A DNA stretch of 64,000 nt from Roseateles sp. XES5 (GTDB lineage Bacteria; Pseudomonadota; Alphaproteobacteria; Rhizobiales; Rhizobiaceae), in NCBI RefSeq assembly GCF_020535545.1, contig NZ_CP084752.1, positions 806,001-870,000 of the forward strand, in the 5' to 3' direction. Below, piece after piece: positions 1 through 8,841 of this stretch. The notes below the pieces were generated by a model. It searched no databases. It saw nothing but the letters and a program-made list of their open reading frames with translations, and was not told where the DNA came from. Made by a program: the position numbers and the translations under genes. The first letter of the stretch is position 1. Each line of letters starts with the position of its first letter.

Positions 1-85
1 CCAGATGGCCGCCATCCAGCGCGGGCGTCAGCCCTGCCACATGCTTCAGCGTGAACGCAATCTCCTCGACCGGCGCCTTGTACAT
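1..85 (-). CDS. Acyl-CoA dehydrogenase, N-terminal fragment (window edge)
   Basis: Only the first 28 codons are inside the window; the gene continues leftward. The reading begins MYKAPVEEIAFTLKHVAG, which is the typical N-terminus of the long alphaproteobacterial acyl-CoA dehydrogenases that start with MYxAPVxxxxFxLxHVAG. These are FAD enzymes that oxidise acyl-CoA to trans-2-enoyl-CoA in beta-oxidation. A strong ribosome binding site (GAGGAGG) lies a few bases before the ATG, which fixes the start. A long dyad at 141-162 lies about 56 bp upstream and is a good candidate operator. The family call rests on a short N-terminus only, so substrate cannot be told. Confidence 0.7.
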   Translation of the reverse strand, partial: MYKAPVEEIAFTLKHVAGLTPALDGGHL

Positions 86-140
86 CTCTATCCTCCTCAT
101 CGCGCCCCAGACGGGCGGGGCAGCTCGTGCGGCAAGATTA

Positions 141-162
141 TTGATTTTTACGTAAACGTCAA
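141..162. promoter_or_regulatory. Dyad upstream of the acyl-CoA dehydrogenase gene, candidate LiuR/MerR-type operator
   Basis: The core TTTACGTAAA (147-156) is a perfect 10-bp palindrome, flanked symmetrically by TTGA at 141 and TCAA ending at 162. It lies 56 bp before the start codon at 85, in the position of a promoter operator. The ACGTAAACGT character resembles the sites of LiuR, a MerR-family regulator of branched-chain amino acid and fatty acid catabolism in proteobacteria; that assignment is from memory of the motif. No regulator gene lies beside it in the window. Confidence 0.5.
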
Positions 163-270
163 TGTTTGCGATGCCCTTCCACACGAAACAGGCGACCGCC
201 TGCCTTGCCGCCCCCGATGCGATGCTCCATTCTGCCGGCGATCTCACGGGACAGCGGAATCCGATCGGCG

Positions 271-705
271 ATGGCGCGCATAACGACCTATGAAAACGAG
301 CATTTCTCCGGCGTGGAGGCGCTCTGGCAGGAGGCCTTCCCCCAGGATGCGCCCTGGAACGCCGCCGCCGGCGCCATTGCGGAGAAGATGCGCTTCCAGC
401 CGGACCTGATGCTGGTCGCCCTCGATGAAAACCGGGTGGTCGGCTCCGTCATGGCCGGTTATGAGGGCCATCGCGGATGGATTTCGCGCATCGCCGTGCT
501 GAAATCGCACCGGGCGCTCGGGATCGGGCAGGACCTGCTGCGCGAGGCCGAACGGCGCCTCGCGGCGCTGGGCTGCATCAAGGTGAACCTGCAAGTGGTC
601 GAATCGAATGCGGCGACGGTCGCGTTCTACGAGGCGTCCGGCTACCGGGTCGAACCGCGGATCAGCATGAGCAAGCTGCTTCGCCGAGGCCCGGACCATG
701 CATAG
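271..705 (+). CDS. GNAT-family N-acetyltransferase
   Basis: A 144-residue GCN5-related acetyltransferase, which would transfer an acetyl group from acetyl-CoA to an unknown amine. The acetyl-CoA binding motif A is seen as RALGIG at residues 81-86 after a beta strand (ISRIAVLKSH), and the C-terminal motif B as ESNAATVAFYEASGYR at 111-126. The length matches single-domain bacterial GNAT proteins such as YpeA. The frame is open further upstream, but codons before 271 do not resemble the family, so this ATG was chosen. The last 8 bases overlap the next gene, also a GNAT protein, so the two are probably cotranscribed. Substrate unknown. Confidence 0.85.
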   Translation: MARITTYENEHFSGVEALWQEAFPQDAPWNAAAGAIAEKMRFQPDLMLVALDENRVVGSVMAGYEGHRGWISRIAVLKSHRALGIGQDLLREAERRLAALGCIKVNLQVVESNAATVAFYEASGYRVEPRISMSKLLRRGPDHA

Positions 706-1258
706 ACCCGCGGCCGATGCCTACCGGCTGCCGGAGGCGTTTTCGACCGACCGCTTTCTCGTCCGGCGCATCCGCGCCGCGGATGCGGAGGCGATCTTTG
801 CAGCATGGTGCCGCGACCCCGATGTCACGCGCTATCTGACCTGGCGGCCGCATGCCGACGTGTCACAGGCCCGCGACCTTGTCCGCCGCGCGGATCAGGA
901 ATGGCGCGGCGGCACCAGCTTTCCGGCGGTCATCAGTCCGCGCACGTCACCCCATAGTTTGATCGGCATGGTGCATCCGCGCCTTTCGGGAACGCGGGTT
1001 TCCTATGGCTGGCTGGTGCGCCGCGACCATTGGGGCCGGGGCGTGGCGAGCGAGGTGGTGCGATGGGTGGTGGAGCATGCGCTTGCCCATCCCGCCATCT
1101 TCCGCACCGAGGCGACGTGCGACGTGGAGAACGGGGCCTCGGCGCGCGTCATGGAAAAGGCCGGCATGATACGCGAAGGGGTGCTGCGCCGTTACACGCT
1201 GCACCCCAATCTTTCCGCCGAACCGCGCGACAGCTTTCTCTATGCGCGCGTGCGCTGA
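698..1258 (+). CDS. GNAT-family N-acetyltransferase, RimJ/RimL type
   Basis: A 186-residue acetyltransferase of the RimJ/RimL-like branch (Acetyltransf_3), longer than the preceding GNAT protein. Motif A is HWGRGVA at residues 111-117, following the typical GWLVRRDHWGRG strand and loop, and motif B is VENGASARVMEKAGM at 143-157. Family members acetylate protein N-termini, ribosomal proteins or small molecules; nothing here tells which. The start ATG overlaps the end of the upstream GNAT gene by 8 bases, which points to translational coupling. It converges on the BA14K gene with only 9 bases between the stop codons. Confidence 0.85.
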   Translation: MHRPAADAYRLPEAFSTDRFLVRRIRAADAEAIFAAWCRDPDVTRYLTWRPHADVSQARDLVRRADQEWRGGTSFPAVISPRTSPHSLIGMVHPRLSGTRVSYGWLVRRDHWGRGVASEVVRWVVEHALAHPAIFRTEATCDVENGASARVMEKAGMIREGVLRRYTLHPNLSAEPRDSFLYARVR

Positions 1259-1267
1259 TCCGCTCGC

Positions 1268-1813
1268 CTAGCGATAGGGCGAGATGCACTGGCGGCGCGG
1301 GCCGCCATAGGGCTGGAACGTATTGTCGTAGGCCCTGTAGGACCGGTAGCGGTTGGCGCACCAGCTTACATGCGTGCCGCCGCCATAGCTGCGGTCGTTT
1401 GCAATGGCGCCGCCGATGATGGCGCCCGCACCGAAGGCGGCAAGCGGGAACCAGAAGCCATTGTCATGGCGGCGGTAACCGGGCCGTGCATAGCGGTATC
1501 CGCGATGGCCGCGATACCAGCCGTCGCGATAGCCGTGCCGGCGGTCCCAGCGACGGCCATCCCAGCGTCGTTCGGCCCAGCGTTCGCGCTGCGCGCTGTC
1601 GCCGTACCATTCCTTTTCTCCGCGAATGGGGCCACGCCACTGGCGGCGCAGGTACCAGCGCGGATCGCCGTCGCGGACAAGCTGCACGTCGGTTCCGCCA
1701 CCTGCGGGCTCCACCTTCACAACCGGCAGCGGCGTCGCGCTGACGGGAACGACGGGTGTGGCGGCGAACAGCGCCGACAAGGCAACGACGAGGCATTTGC
1801 TGGACAGTCTCAT
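1268..1813 (-). CDS. BA14K-like exported protein
   Basis: A 181-residue protein with an N-terminal signal peptide (roughly residues 1-26, ending near VSA), a basic Arg/Tyr/Trp-rich middle, a small glycine-alanine hydrophobic segment ([14 protein letters not shown]) and the BA14K signature at the C-terminus, with Cys residues in [14 protein letters not shown] and [10 protein letters not shown]14K was named for a Brucella immunoreactive protein and is common in Rhizobiales; its biochemical function is not established. The start was placed at the ATG preceded by GGGAGAAG rather than 18 codons upstream, because only this choice begins with a signal peptide. Confidence 0.85.
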   Translation of the reverse strand: MRLSSKCLVVALSALFAATPVVPVSATPLPVVKVEPAGGGTDVQLVRDGDPRWYLRRQWRGPIRGEKEWYGDSAQRERWAERRWDGRRWDRRHGYRDGWYRGHRGYRYARPGYRRHDNGFWFPLAAFGAGAIIGGAIANDRSYGGGTHVSWCANRYRSYRAYDNTFQPYGGPRRQCISPYR

Positions 1814-1915
1814 GGCGCTTCTCCCTGGTGGTGAGCGGTTTGACAGGACAACGCAAGAAGGCGGCAATTGTTCCCCAAGGCGCCCGTTGCGGCAAGGGAT
1901 CAGATTAGCGCTTCG

Positions 1916-1923
1916 TTAACCAT
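1916..1923 (+). promoter_or_regulatory. TTAACCAT, possible CtrA half-site before the GH25 gene
   Basis: The octamer TTAACCAT lies 55 bp before the GH25 start codon. TTAACC is the half-site of the alphaproteobacterial cell-cycle regulator CtrA. A single half-site is weak evidence, but similar ATTAACC elements occur before the SleB wall hydrolase and the epimerase genes in this window. Confidence 0.3.
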
Positions 1924-1977
1924 GCCGGCCGCACCATCGCCGCTTGCGGAGGACCAGCGATTCGCAAAGGAGCGTGC

Positions 1978-3072
1978 ATGACTTCGAAGCAGCTTTTCGG
2001 CCTTGGCGCCCTTTTTCTCGCCGCGACCCTGCCCCTGCCGGCCGCTGCGGCCGATCTGGAGCCGTGGCGCAAGACCGACAACGCCATCGTCATCGATGCC
2101 TATGAGCTGAACGAGATCGACTGGTCGGACATGCTGTCCGACAAGCGCATCGCCGGCTTCATCTCGAAAGCCTCGGACGGGCTGCCGGAAAGCTATAGCT
2201 GCAAGGGCGAGCACAGCGGCGACACGGTTGCGCACTGCAAGACCATGTGGCGCAAATATGCCGTGAGCCGCGAACTCTACCAGACGCGCCGGCTGCTCGC
2301 CCGCTCCAAGGGTCTGCTCTGGGGCGCCTACCATCTCGCCCGCCCCGGCAACCCCGTCGACCAGGCCAATCACTTCCTCGACTATGCCGAGCCGCAGGCC
2401 GACGAGATGATGGTGCTGGATATCGAGGGCATCGATCCCGACAACTACATGTCGCTTGCGGATGCGCAGGTCTTTGCCGGCCATGTGAAGACGCGCACCG
2501 GCCGCTATCCGGTGCTCTACACCAACCATGCCACGGCCCGCTACATCGCCGCCAACCGCGACACGTATCGCATCCTTTCGCGCCTGCCGCTCTGGTACGC
2601 CCGCTACAAGCCGGGCATTGCCGGCAGCTTCCCCATGGGCAACTGGGACAATTACGCGCTCTGGCAGTTCTCCGCCGCCGTCAACTGTTCCAAGCGGCGC
2701 TGCCCCTACCGGGTGAAGGGCGCGGAAAACGACATCGACGTCAATGTCGCGCCGATGAGCCGGGCGGAGCTGAAAGCCGTCTGGGCCTTCGGCAGCCTGC
2801 TGCCGGAAAAGCCCTTCGAACCGGTGGACGACATGCTCACCGCCTCCATTCCCGCCTCCGGCGCGCTGAAGGCGACGGGCGAGGCCCTGGCATCCACGGG
2901 CGCGGCGGCGCAGACGGCGGGAGCGATCACGCTCGCCTCCAGCGCCACCGGCAGCTTCGCCGTCAGCGTCTCGGCTTCCGTCGGCACCGGCCTTGCCGTG
3001 ACGGGCGCGGCCACGGCGACGCCCGGCCGCAGCATGGTCGAGGTCACGCCGCTGAACTATCAGGATTTCTGA
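1978..3072 (+). CDS. Exported GH25 lysozyme-like muramidase
   Basis: A 364-residue glycoside hydrolase family 25 protein, expected to cut the MurNAc-GlcNAc bond of peptidoglycan in the periplasm. A signal peptide covers about residues 1-25 (ending AAA-AD). The family acidic residues are visible: D40 in IVIDAYE, and the DxE pair D148/E150 in MVLDIEGID; WYARYK and ALWQFS further on are also typical. The GH25 domain ends near residue 290; the last 70 residues are a low-complexity Ala/Thr/Ser-rich tail of unknown use. A good AAAGGAG ribosome site sits before the ATG. The stop codon directly abuts that of the convergent DUF2207 gene, with no base between. Confidence 0.85.
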   Translation: MTSKQLFGLGALFLAATLPLPAAAADLEPWRKTDNAIVIDAYELNEIDWSDMLSDKRIAGFISKASDGLPESYSCKGEHSGDTVAHCKTMWRKYAVSRELYQTRRLLARSKGLLWGAYHLARPGNPVDQANHFLDYAEPQADEMMVLDIEGIDPDNYMSLADAQVFAGHVKTRTGRYPVLYTNHATARYIAANRDTYRILSRLPLWYARYKPGIAGSFPMGNWDNYALWQFSAAVNCSKRRCPYRVKGAENDIDVNVAPMSRAELKAVWAFGSLLPEKPFEPVDDMLTASIPASGALKATGEALASTGAAAQTAGAITLASSATGSFAVSVSASVGTGLAVTGAATATPGRSMVEVTPLNYQDF

Positions 3073-5013
3073 CTACCAGCCGCCGCCGCCGCCACCGCCG
3101 CCACCGCCGCCCGAGAAGCCGCCGCCCCCGCTCGACGAGAAGCCGGAGGATGAGCTTTTCGGCGGATCGGGCAGCGAAGAGGTCATCGTGTCCGCCATGG
3201 AGCCGGCAAAGCCGCCGACGCGGTCGGAGAAATTGCCCGACGAGAAGCTGTCGCCGTGATACCAGCCCGGCTGGTAGGCGGCCGCGGCGCCGGCGGCAGC
3301 GGCGGTCAGCAGCCAGCGATCGAAGGTCTGCGACCACGGCTTTTCCACGCCGAGCGCTACCGCATAGGGCAGCAGGGTCTCAAAATGGCGCGGCGACATT
3401 TCGGGCGCGCCGGCCATGTTCATGCGGTCCTTTTCGGCGAGCGTCAGGTATTGGCGCAGGCCCTCGATGCCGTCCATCATCTTGCGGCCGAGCGGCGTCG
3501 GCGCGCCCATCAGGAAGAAGAAGACGAGGTTCGCCACCACGATGCCGCCGATGGCGGCAAAGAGCGGCAGATGGCCGGCCGCCGCGCCGGTGGCGAACAG
3601 CGTGATGCCGATGCCGCCGAAGACCGTCAGGAAGACGAAGCCGACGAAGGCGATGATGACGACGGCGGCGATGCGCGCGCCGAGCGATTTCGCCCGCCGG
3701 AAATTCTGCCCCAGCACCAGCGAGAAGATCGCCACGAAGACCGAGGCGAAGACGGGCAGGATGACGAGCACGATGCCCTCCTCCGGCAGCGAGCCGAGAA
3801 AGACCAGCGCGGCGAGGCAGGCGAGCGAAAGCACGATGCCGCCGAAGGCCTGCGGCCAGTTGGCGAGGTAGTATTTCCGCCGGTGTTCCTTCTCCATCGC
3901 ATCGCGGAAATCGCCGCCGAGCTTCTGCACGCGCTTGCCGTTGGATTTCTGGATGACGAAGAGGCTGCCGGTGGTGGGAAGCGCGGCCAGCAGCGTCGCC
4001 TCGCCGGTCGGCAGCGGGGTGTCGACCGGCTTGTCCGTGCGGGTGGCGGTGATCGACGTCTTGAGGTCGTTGAGTTCCACCAGACCCTTGACCGCGAGAT
4101 TGAGGAAGGAGGCGGAGATGGCCGTCCAGCCCTGCCCGCCGAAGCCCTTCTCGTCGATATAGTTGACGAGCGCCGGCGACAGGCCCTCCGGCGCATCCCA
4201 GCGCGGCACGACGACGCCGCGCGGCGGATCGCGGCCGACCGAAAGCCAGGCCCAGAGATAATAGCCGACGACGAGAACGAAGCCGCCAAGCGCCAGGATG
4301 AGGTTGCGGTTGTCCTTGAAGAACAGCGCGCGCTCTTCCGCCGCCGTCGGCTTGTCGATGCTGCCGGCAGGCATCTTGACGCCGATCGTCAGGCCCTCCT
4401 GCGGGCCGAGTTCGCGCGTCGTCTCGAAGAAGGCCGTGTTGCCGCGGTTTTCCGCCCGCGCATTCCTGTCCGTGACGCCATAGGCGCCGGTGAAATAGGT
4501 GAGTTCCTGTGCATCGACGCCCGGCGGCAGGGTGACCGTGGCGCTTGCCCGGTAGATGGGAAAGGCCCATTGCGTGCCGGTGACGTTCCAGAACAGCTCG
4601 TCATGGGTGTCGAAGAAGCGGATCTGCCGCGTCGTCTCATAGGAGAGGCGATACTGGTGGAAACCGGGATCGAGCAGCACGTCGGACGAACCGAAATAGA
4701 TGCGGATGCCGCCGCGGATCGTCTCGGTGCGGTAGGGCTCCGGCCGGCCGTCGCGTTCGACGCTGAGCACCGTGAAGCCCACCTCCTTCTCGCGCCCTTC
4801 GGCATCCTTGAAGGTCAGCGGGAAGTCCCGGTAGATGCCGCGGCGGATCTGGTTGCCCTCGGCATAGACGCGGATCGCCTCCGTCACCGTCAGCGTGCCG
4901 TTCTTCGCCACCGCGATGTCGGAATGGTAGCGGTCGAAATATTCTTCCGCCCGCACTCCGCCCCCGACGAGGAGGCATAGCCATAGCGCCAGGAAGGCGG
5001 CGATCCGCGGCAT
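3073..5013 (-). CDS. DUF2207 domain membrane protein
   Basis: A 646-residue membrane protein of the DUF2207 family (YciQ-like). It has a signal peptide (about residues 1-22), a large extracytoplasmic beta-rich domain with RYHSDIAVAKNGTLTVTE near its start, a first membrane segment near 235-255, and two or three more hydrophobic segments between 385 and 495. The C-terminus is a glycine run ending in GGGW, which is characteristic of the family. Function is unknown. It lies 14 bp downstream of lemA on the same strand, a pairing seen in many bacteria, so the two proteins probably act together at the membrane. Confidence 0.85.
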   Translation of the reverse strand: MPRIAAFLALWLCLLVGGGVRAEEYFDRYHSDIAVAKNGTLTVTEAIRVYAEGNQIRRGIYRDFPLTFKDAEGREKEVGFTVLSVERDGRPEPYRTETIRGGIRIYFGSSDVLLDPGFHQYRLSYETTRQIRFFDTHDELFWNVTGTQWAFPIYRASATVTLPPGVDAQELTYFTGAYGVTDRNARAENRGNTAFFETTRELGPQEGLTIGVKMPAGSIDKPTAAEERALFFKDNRNLILALGGFVLVVGYYLWAWLSVGRDPPRGVVVPRWDAPEGLSPALVNYIDEKGFGGQGWTAISASFLNLAVKGLVELNDLKTSITATRTDKPVDTPLPTGEATLLAALPTTGSLFVIQKSNGKRVQKLGGDFRDAMEKEHRRKYYLANWPQAFGGIVLSLACLAALVFLGSLPEEGIVLVILPVFASVFVAIFSLVLGQNFRRAKSLGARIAAVVIIAFVGFVFLTVFGGIGITLFATGAAAGHLPLFAAIGGIVVANLVFFFLMGAPTPLGRKMMDGIEGLRQYLTLAEKDRMNMAGAPEMSPRHFETLLPYAVALGVEKPWSQTFDRWLLTAAAAGAAAAYQPGWYHGDSFSSGNFSDRVGGFAGSMADTMTSSLPDPPKSSSSGFSSSGGGGFSGGGGGGGGGGGW

Positions 5014-5027
5014 GAGGGACTCCAGAT

Positions 5028-5576
5028 CTAGAATTTCACGGTCGGCACGGCCCGGTCGGCCGGGTTCTCGATCTCGAAATAGGGCGCCTTCACGAATTTG
5101 AAGAGGTTCGCCAGAAGGTTGGAAGGGAAACTCTCGACCTTCACGTTGAGATCGCGCGCCGCGCCGTTGTAGTAGCGCCGCGACATCTGGATCTCGCCCT
5201 CGATGGTCTCCAGCGTCTGCTGCAGCTCGGCGAAATTCTGGTTGGCCTTGAGGTCCGGATAGGCCTCGGCGAGCGCGAAGATGCGGCCGAGCGCCTGGCT
5301 CAGCATGCCTTCCGCCGCCGCGCGGCCCGCGACATCGCCCGCCGGCACCGCCTGCGCGCGATTGCGCAGTTCTACGACCTTTTCCAGCGTCTCCCGCTCA
5401 TGGGCGGCGTAGCCCTTCACGGTCTCCAGGAGATTGGGGATCAGGTCGGCGCGGCGCTTCAGCTGCACGTCGATGCCGGACCAGGCCTCCTCCTTCATCT
5501 GCCGTGCGCGCACCAGGCCGTTATAGACGACGATGGCATAGAGGACGACCGCTGCCGCAATACCCAGACCGATCAT
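5028..5576 (-). CDS. lemA: LemA family membrane protein
   Basis: A 182-residue LemA protein with one N-terminal membrane helix (residues 1-22) and a helical cytoplasmic or periplasmic body. The conserved segments RRADLIPNLLETVKGYA and AYPDLKANQNFAELQ are present, as are the C-terminal residues VKAPYFEIE. LemA proteins are widespread helical bundle proteins of unclear function. The gene is first in an operon with the DUF2207 gene. The intergenic region upstream contains ATTAACAT at about 5612-5619, close to a CtrA half-site but not matching fully. Confidence 0.9.
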   Translation of the reverse strand: MIGLGIAAAVVLYAIVVYNGLVRARQMKEEAWSGIDVQLKRRADLIPNLLETVKGYAAHERETLEKVVELRNRAQAVPAGDVAGRAAAEGMLSQALGRIFALAEAYPDLKANQNFAELQQTLETIEGEIQMSRRYYNGAARDLNVKVESFPSNLLANLFKFVKAPYFEIENPADRAVPTVKF

Positions 5577-5768
5577 GAAAGTCTCCGCTCCTTCTTGGCG
5601 TTTGGCGGGAGATTAACATTCGTGCGGCGGCTGGAAAGCCCCCATGGCGATAGGTCCGCCGTCACGGGCTGCCCGGCCCGCTCTCCGGATGTCACCGGGG
5701 GAACCGCGCCGCGGACCGCTTTGCCCGATAGTCGCTTCATCGACAACACGAACCTTGAAGCAACCGTC

Positions 5769-5966
5769 ATGAAAGCCCTCGCCCTCACCATCAATGTCAT
5801 CGGTTTCACCGCCCTCTTCCTCGCCTATGCCACGGGCGCCGCGGTCGAACGTCCGACGGGTGTGCGCCGGGCCCTCCAGACCTATGCCGGCCAGCTTCCG
5901 ACCGGTTCCTTCCCCACCCTGAAGCCCGTCTGGGAACTCGGCGTGACGGTTTCCGCCCAGGCCTGA
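5769..5966 (+). CDS. Small hypothetical protein, possibly exported
   Basis: A 65-codon frame starting MKALALTINVIGFTALFL and containing one hydrophobic segment near the N-terminus, then a short polar tail with PTGVRRALQTYAGQ. I do not recognise the family. It fits neatly between the divergent lemA start and the convergent kinase gene end (4 bp apart), and codon use is compatible with coding. The ribosome site is weak (GAAGCAACC). The opposite strand also has open frames, so the call is uncertain. It could be a signal-anchored peptide of Rhizobiales, or non-coding. Confidence 0.4.
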   Translation: MKALALTINVIGFTALFLAYATGAAVERPTGVRRALQTYAGQLPTGSFPTLKPVWELGVTVSAQA

Positions 5967-5970
5967 ACCG

Positions 5971-6516
5971 TCAGGCGAGACGGCCGGCAATCACGCGCGC
6001 GGCGTCCTCGGCGGCAAGCGCCGTGACATCCAGTTCAATGCGGATATCGGCTGCGGCGCGCAGCAGGCGGTGACGGGCGCGCAGGCCCTCCAGCACCGAG
6101 AGATCGACGAGCTTGCGATGGCCGGCCCGCTCGCCCGCGACGAGCCGGCGGCGGTTCTCGTCGAGGTCGCAATCGAGCACGACGGCGGCAAGGCGGGCGC
6201 TGCGCGCCCGCGCGAGGTCGTAATACCATTCGAAGGTTTTCCGGTCCGCCGCGTCGTCCGAAAGCGCGTCGGTGAAGACGTAGCTGCTGCCGGGCGGCAC
6301 GCGCGACAGATGGTCGAAGACCGCGCCGCGCACGGCCTCACGCAGCGACCGGTTCAGGGGATCGGCGCGGGAAAACAGCGCCTCCGCCGGATTGATCATC
6401 GTGTGATTGTCGAGAAGCCTTGCGCCGAGGCGATCGGCCAGAAGGCGGCCGATCGTCAGCTTTCCCGTGCCCGGCCAACCGTTGATGTGAACGATCAGGT
6501 CGGGCACGGCCGCCAT
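5971..6516 (-). CDS. P-loop kinase-like ATPase (AAA_33/shikimate kinase-like)
   Basis: A 181-residue protein with an N-terminal Walker A motif GWPGTGKLT at about residues 13-21 and a mononucleotide kinase-like fold (IGRLLADRLGARLLDNH follows, then the DLDENRRRL lid-like region). It belongs to the broad group of small P-loop kinases that phosphorylate small molecules; the substrate is not evident. It begins one base after the glyQ stop codon, so it is cotranscribed and probably translationally coupled with glyQ, although no functional link to glycyl-tRNA synthesis is known to me. Confidence 0.75.
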   Translation of the reverse strand: MAAVPDLIVHINGWPGTGKLTIGRLLADRLGARLLDNHTMINPAEALFSRADPLNRSLREAVRGAVFDHLSRVPPGSSYVFTDALSDDAADRKTFEWYYDLARARSARLAAVVLDCDLDENRRRLVAGERAGHRKLVDLSVLEGLRARHRLLRAAADIRIELDVTALAAEDAARVIAGRLA

Positions 6517-6517
6517 A

Positions 6518-7480
6518 TCAGGCGGCGTCCTTGGCCCAGTTCACGCCGCCGGCATCGGTCAGCAGGAAGGCCTCGCCGCAGGCCTTGGCCAGCGTGCGCA
6601 CGCGCAGGATATAGCTCTGGCGCTCGGTGACGGAGATGACGCCGCGCGCATCGAGCAGGTTGAAGACATGCGAGGCCTTGATGCACTGGTCATAGGCCGG
6701 CAGCACGCATTTGTGCAGACGCTGGTTGTCCGCGTCGCCCGGCGCGCCGGCGGCGAGCAGCGCCTGGCATTCCTTCTCCGCGTCGATGAAATGCCGGTGC
6801 AGCATGGCGGTATCGGCAAACTCGAAGTTATGGCGGGAATATTCCTGCTCGGCTTGCAGGAAGACATCGCCATAGGTGATCTTCTCGTCGCCCTCGCGGC
6901 CGTTGAAATTGAGGTCGTAGACATTGTCGACGCCCTGCACATACATGGCGAGGCGCTCGAGACCGTAGGTCAGCTCGCCCGCGACGGGCGCGCATTCGAT
7001 GCCGCAGACCTGCTGGAAATAGGTGAACTGCGAGACTTCCATGCCGTCGCACCAGCATTCCCAGCCGAGGCCCCAGGCGCCGAGCGTCGGGCTTTCCCAG
7101 TCGTCTTCCACGAAGCGCACGTCATGCAGCAGCGGATCGAGGCCGATGGCGGCGAGCGAACCGAGATAGAGTTCCTGCAGGTTCGACGGGTTCGGCTTCA
7201 GGATGACCTGGTACTGGTAATAGTGCTGCAGGCGGTTCGGGTTCTCGCCGTAGCGGCCGTCCGAAGGGCGGCGCGAGGGCTGCACATAGGCGGCGCGCCA
7301 CGGACGGGGGCCGAGCGCGCGCAGCGTGGTCGCCGGATGGAACGTGCCGGCGCCGACTTCCATGTCATAGGGCTGCAGCACCGCGCAGCCCTTGTCCGCC
7401 CAGTAATTGTGCAGCGTCAGGATCAGCCCCTGGAAGGAGCGGGTCGGATTCATGTGGTCAGGCAGGGCGGCAGAGGTCAT
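6518..7480 (-). CDS. glyQ: Glycine-tRNA ligase alpha subunit
   Basis: The catalytic alpha chain of the bacterial alpha2-beta2 glycyl-tRNA synthetase, which attaches glycine to tRNA-Gly in the cytoplasm. The protein matches the family throughout: [18 protein letters not shown] near the start, [40 protein letters not shown] and [19 protein letters not shown]. With this ATG it has 320 residues; the family usually has 290-320. An alternative ATG at 7453 would give 311; neither has a clear ribosome site. The beta subunit gene glyS is not downstream here; a small P-loop kinase gene follows instead. A 154-bp palindromic repeat lies in the leader region. Confidence 0.95.
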   Translation of the reverse strand: MTSAALPDHMNPTRSFQGLILTLHNYWADKGCAVLQPYDMEVGAGTFHPATTLRALGPRPWRAAYVQPSRRPSDGRYGENPNRLQHYYQYQVILKPNPSNLQELYLGSLAAIGLDPLLHDVRFVEDDWESPTLGAWGLGWECWCDGMEVSQFTYFQQVCGIECAPVAGELTYGLERLAMYVQGVDNVYDLNFNGREGDEKITYGDVFLQAEQEYSRHNFEFADTAMLHRHFIDAEKECQALLAAGAPGDADNQRLHKCVLPAYDQCIKASHVFNLLDARGVISVTERQSYILRVRTLAKACGEAFLLTDAGGVNWAKDAA

Positions 7481-7585
7481 CGGCGGGGTCCGGGCATTCT
7501 TTGAAAGCTGGCGGACTGGTGCCACGATGCGCCAGATGGGTCAAGGGTTTCGGGCGGCCGGTGCCGTTCGGGGCGTGCGGTTGCT

Positions 7586-7739
7586 ACCCCCCTCTGCCCT
7601 GCCGGGCATCTCCCCCTCAAGGGGGGAGATCGGCAAGTGGCGATGACAGCACGTAACCTGAAATGTCAAAGGGGTGCGAGACGGCGCTCCATCCAATCTC
7701 CCCCTTGCGGGGGAGATGCCCGGCAGGGCAGAGGGGGGT
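7586..7739. repeat. 154-bp palindromic intergenic element, copy 1
   Basis: The element is bounded by perfect 31-bp inverted repeats (7586-7616 and 7709-7739) built around CTGCCGGGCATCTCCCCC, and each arm carries a small internal CCCCC/GGGGG hairpin. A second, diverged copy lies at 11064-11219 and a short relic at 60963-60985. The design (two large palindromes, intergenic only) resembles the rhizobial intergenic mosaic elements. It lies between the epimerase gene end and glyQ, within the possible glyQ leader. Confidence 0.85.
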
Positions 7740-7770
7740 GCAGCGAACAACTATGCCAGAAGCCGCAAGC

Positions 7771-8841
7771 TCAATGCCGCTCCAGCGAGCGGAAAAGCCC
7801 GGAGCCGGCGGCCTGCGTGACGGCCTGTACGCGCTGGGGCGCAAGGTCCGGCACCTGGGCGAGGCGGCGGCGGGCGCCGCCGGGAACGCGCGCGCCATAC
7901 CAGGCGGCCAGCATCGGCAATTCGCGGACGAGCGTGCCGCGTGCGCTCCAGCCGAGCGCCTGTAGCGCCGTGGTGTCGAGCGGCGGACGGCTTGCATTTT
8001 CCGGCCGGCCATTGGTGAAGCTGACGCCGGAAATCGGATCCTGCACCGCATCGAGCACCATGCGCGCGATGGAGAGCACGTCATAGACCTCCTCGCCGGC
8101 GACATTGTAGGTGGCGTTCGCCGTGCCGCGCGTGACGACCGCGCGCAGCGCCGAGCAGAAATCCGCCATGGTGACGAAGGCGCGGGTCTGCGCGCCATTG
8201 CCATGCACCGGCAGCGGCCGGCCGACGGCGGCCAGTTCGAGGAAGAGCGGCAGCAGCTTCTCGGTGTTCTGGCGCGTGCCGACGATGTTGACGGGGCGCA
8301 GCACGCGGATATCGAGATCGAAGGAGCGCGTGAGACCGGCGATCAGCATTTCGGCGGCCGCCTTGGAGGCGCCGTAGGGATTGTCGGGCAGGAGCGGCGT
8401 CAATTCGCCCACCGCCTGGCCGGCGCCGGCGCCGTACACTTCCGCCGAGCTGACATGGATCATCAGCGGCACGCGGCGGCGGCCCATCGCCTCCACCAGA
8501 ACCTGCGTGCCGAGCGCATTGGCCACCGTGAACCGTTCCGGCACGGAGAAGGCGCGCTCGACATGGCTTTCGCCCGCCGCATGCACCACGAGGTCGGCGT
8601 CCTTCAGCATCTCGGTCACGAGATCGAGATTGCCGACGTCACCCTCCTGCAGCGTCACGCGGCCCGAGCGGAAGGCGGCGTCGAGATGGGACATGTCGGC
8701 GGCATAGGTGAAGGCGTCGAGCACGCGGATGCGGGCATTCGGGCAATGGGCCAGAAGGTCGTCGACGATATGCGAACCGACGAAGCCCGCGCCGCCCGTC
8801 ACGATGATGGTGCGGATACGGTCGAGATCGAGCGAGGCCAT
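7771..8841 (-). CDS. NAD-dependent epimerase/dehydratase (extended SDR, RfbB-like)
   Basis: A 356-residue extended short-chain dehydrogenase. The NAD-binding motif GGAGFVG is at residues 16-22, the active-site Ser region SSAEVYG at 131-137 and the YxxxK pair at Y156/K160 (PYGASK). The order and spacing match dTDP-glucose 4,6-dehydratase and UDP-sugar epimerases, so it probably acts on a nucleotide sugar for surface polysaccharide. No other sugar-nucleotide gene is adjacent, so the substrate is open. The C-terminal 40 residues are Arg/Ala-rich and less typical. The leader holds several nested inverted repeats (8951-9020). Confidence 0.8.
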   Translation of the reverse strand: MASLDLDRIRTIIVTGGAGFVGSHIVDDLLAHCPNARIRVLDAFTYAADMSHLDAAFRSGRVTLQEGDVGNLDLVTEMLKDADLVVHAAGESHVERAFSVPERFTVANALGTQVLVEAMGRRRVPLMIHVSSAEVYGAGAGQAVGELTPLLPDNPYGASKAAAEMLIAGLTRSFDLDIRVLRPVNIVGTRQNTEKLLPLFLELAAVGRPLPVHGNGAQTRAFVTMADFCSALRAVVTRGTANATYNVAGEEVYDVLSIARMVLDAVQDPISGVSFTNGRPENASRPPLDTTALQALGWSARGTLVRELPMLAAWYGARVPGGARRRLAQVPDLAPQRVQAVTQAAGSGLFRSLERH

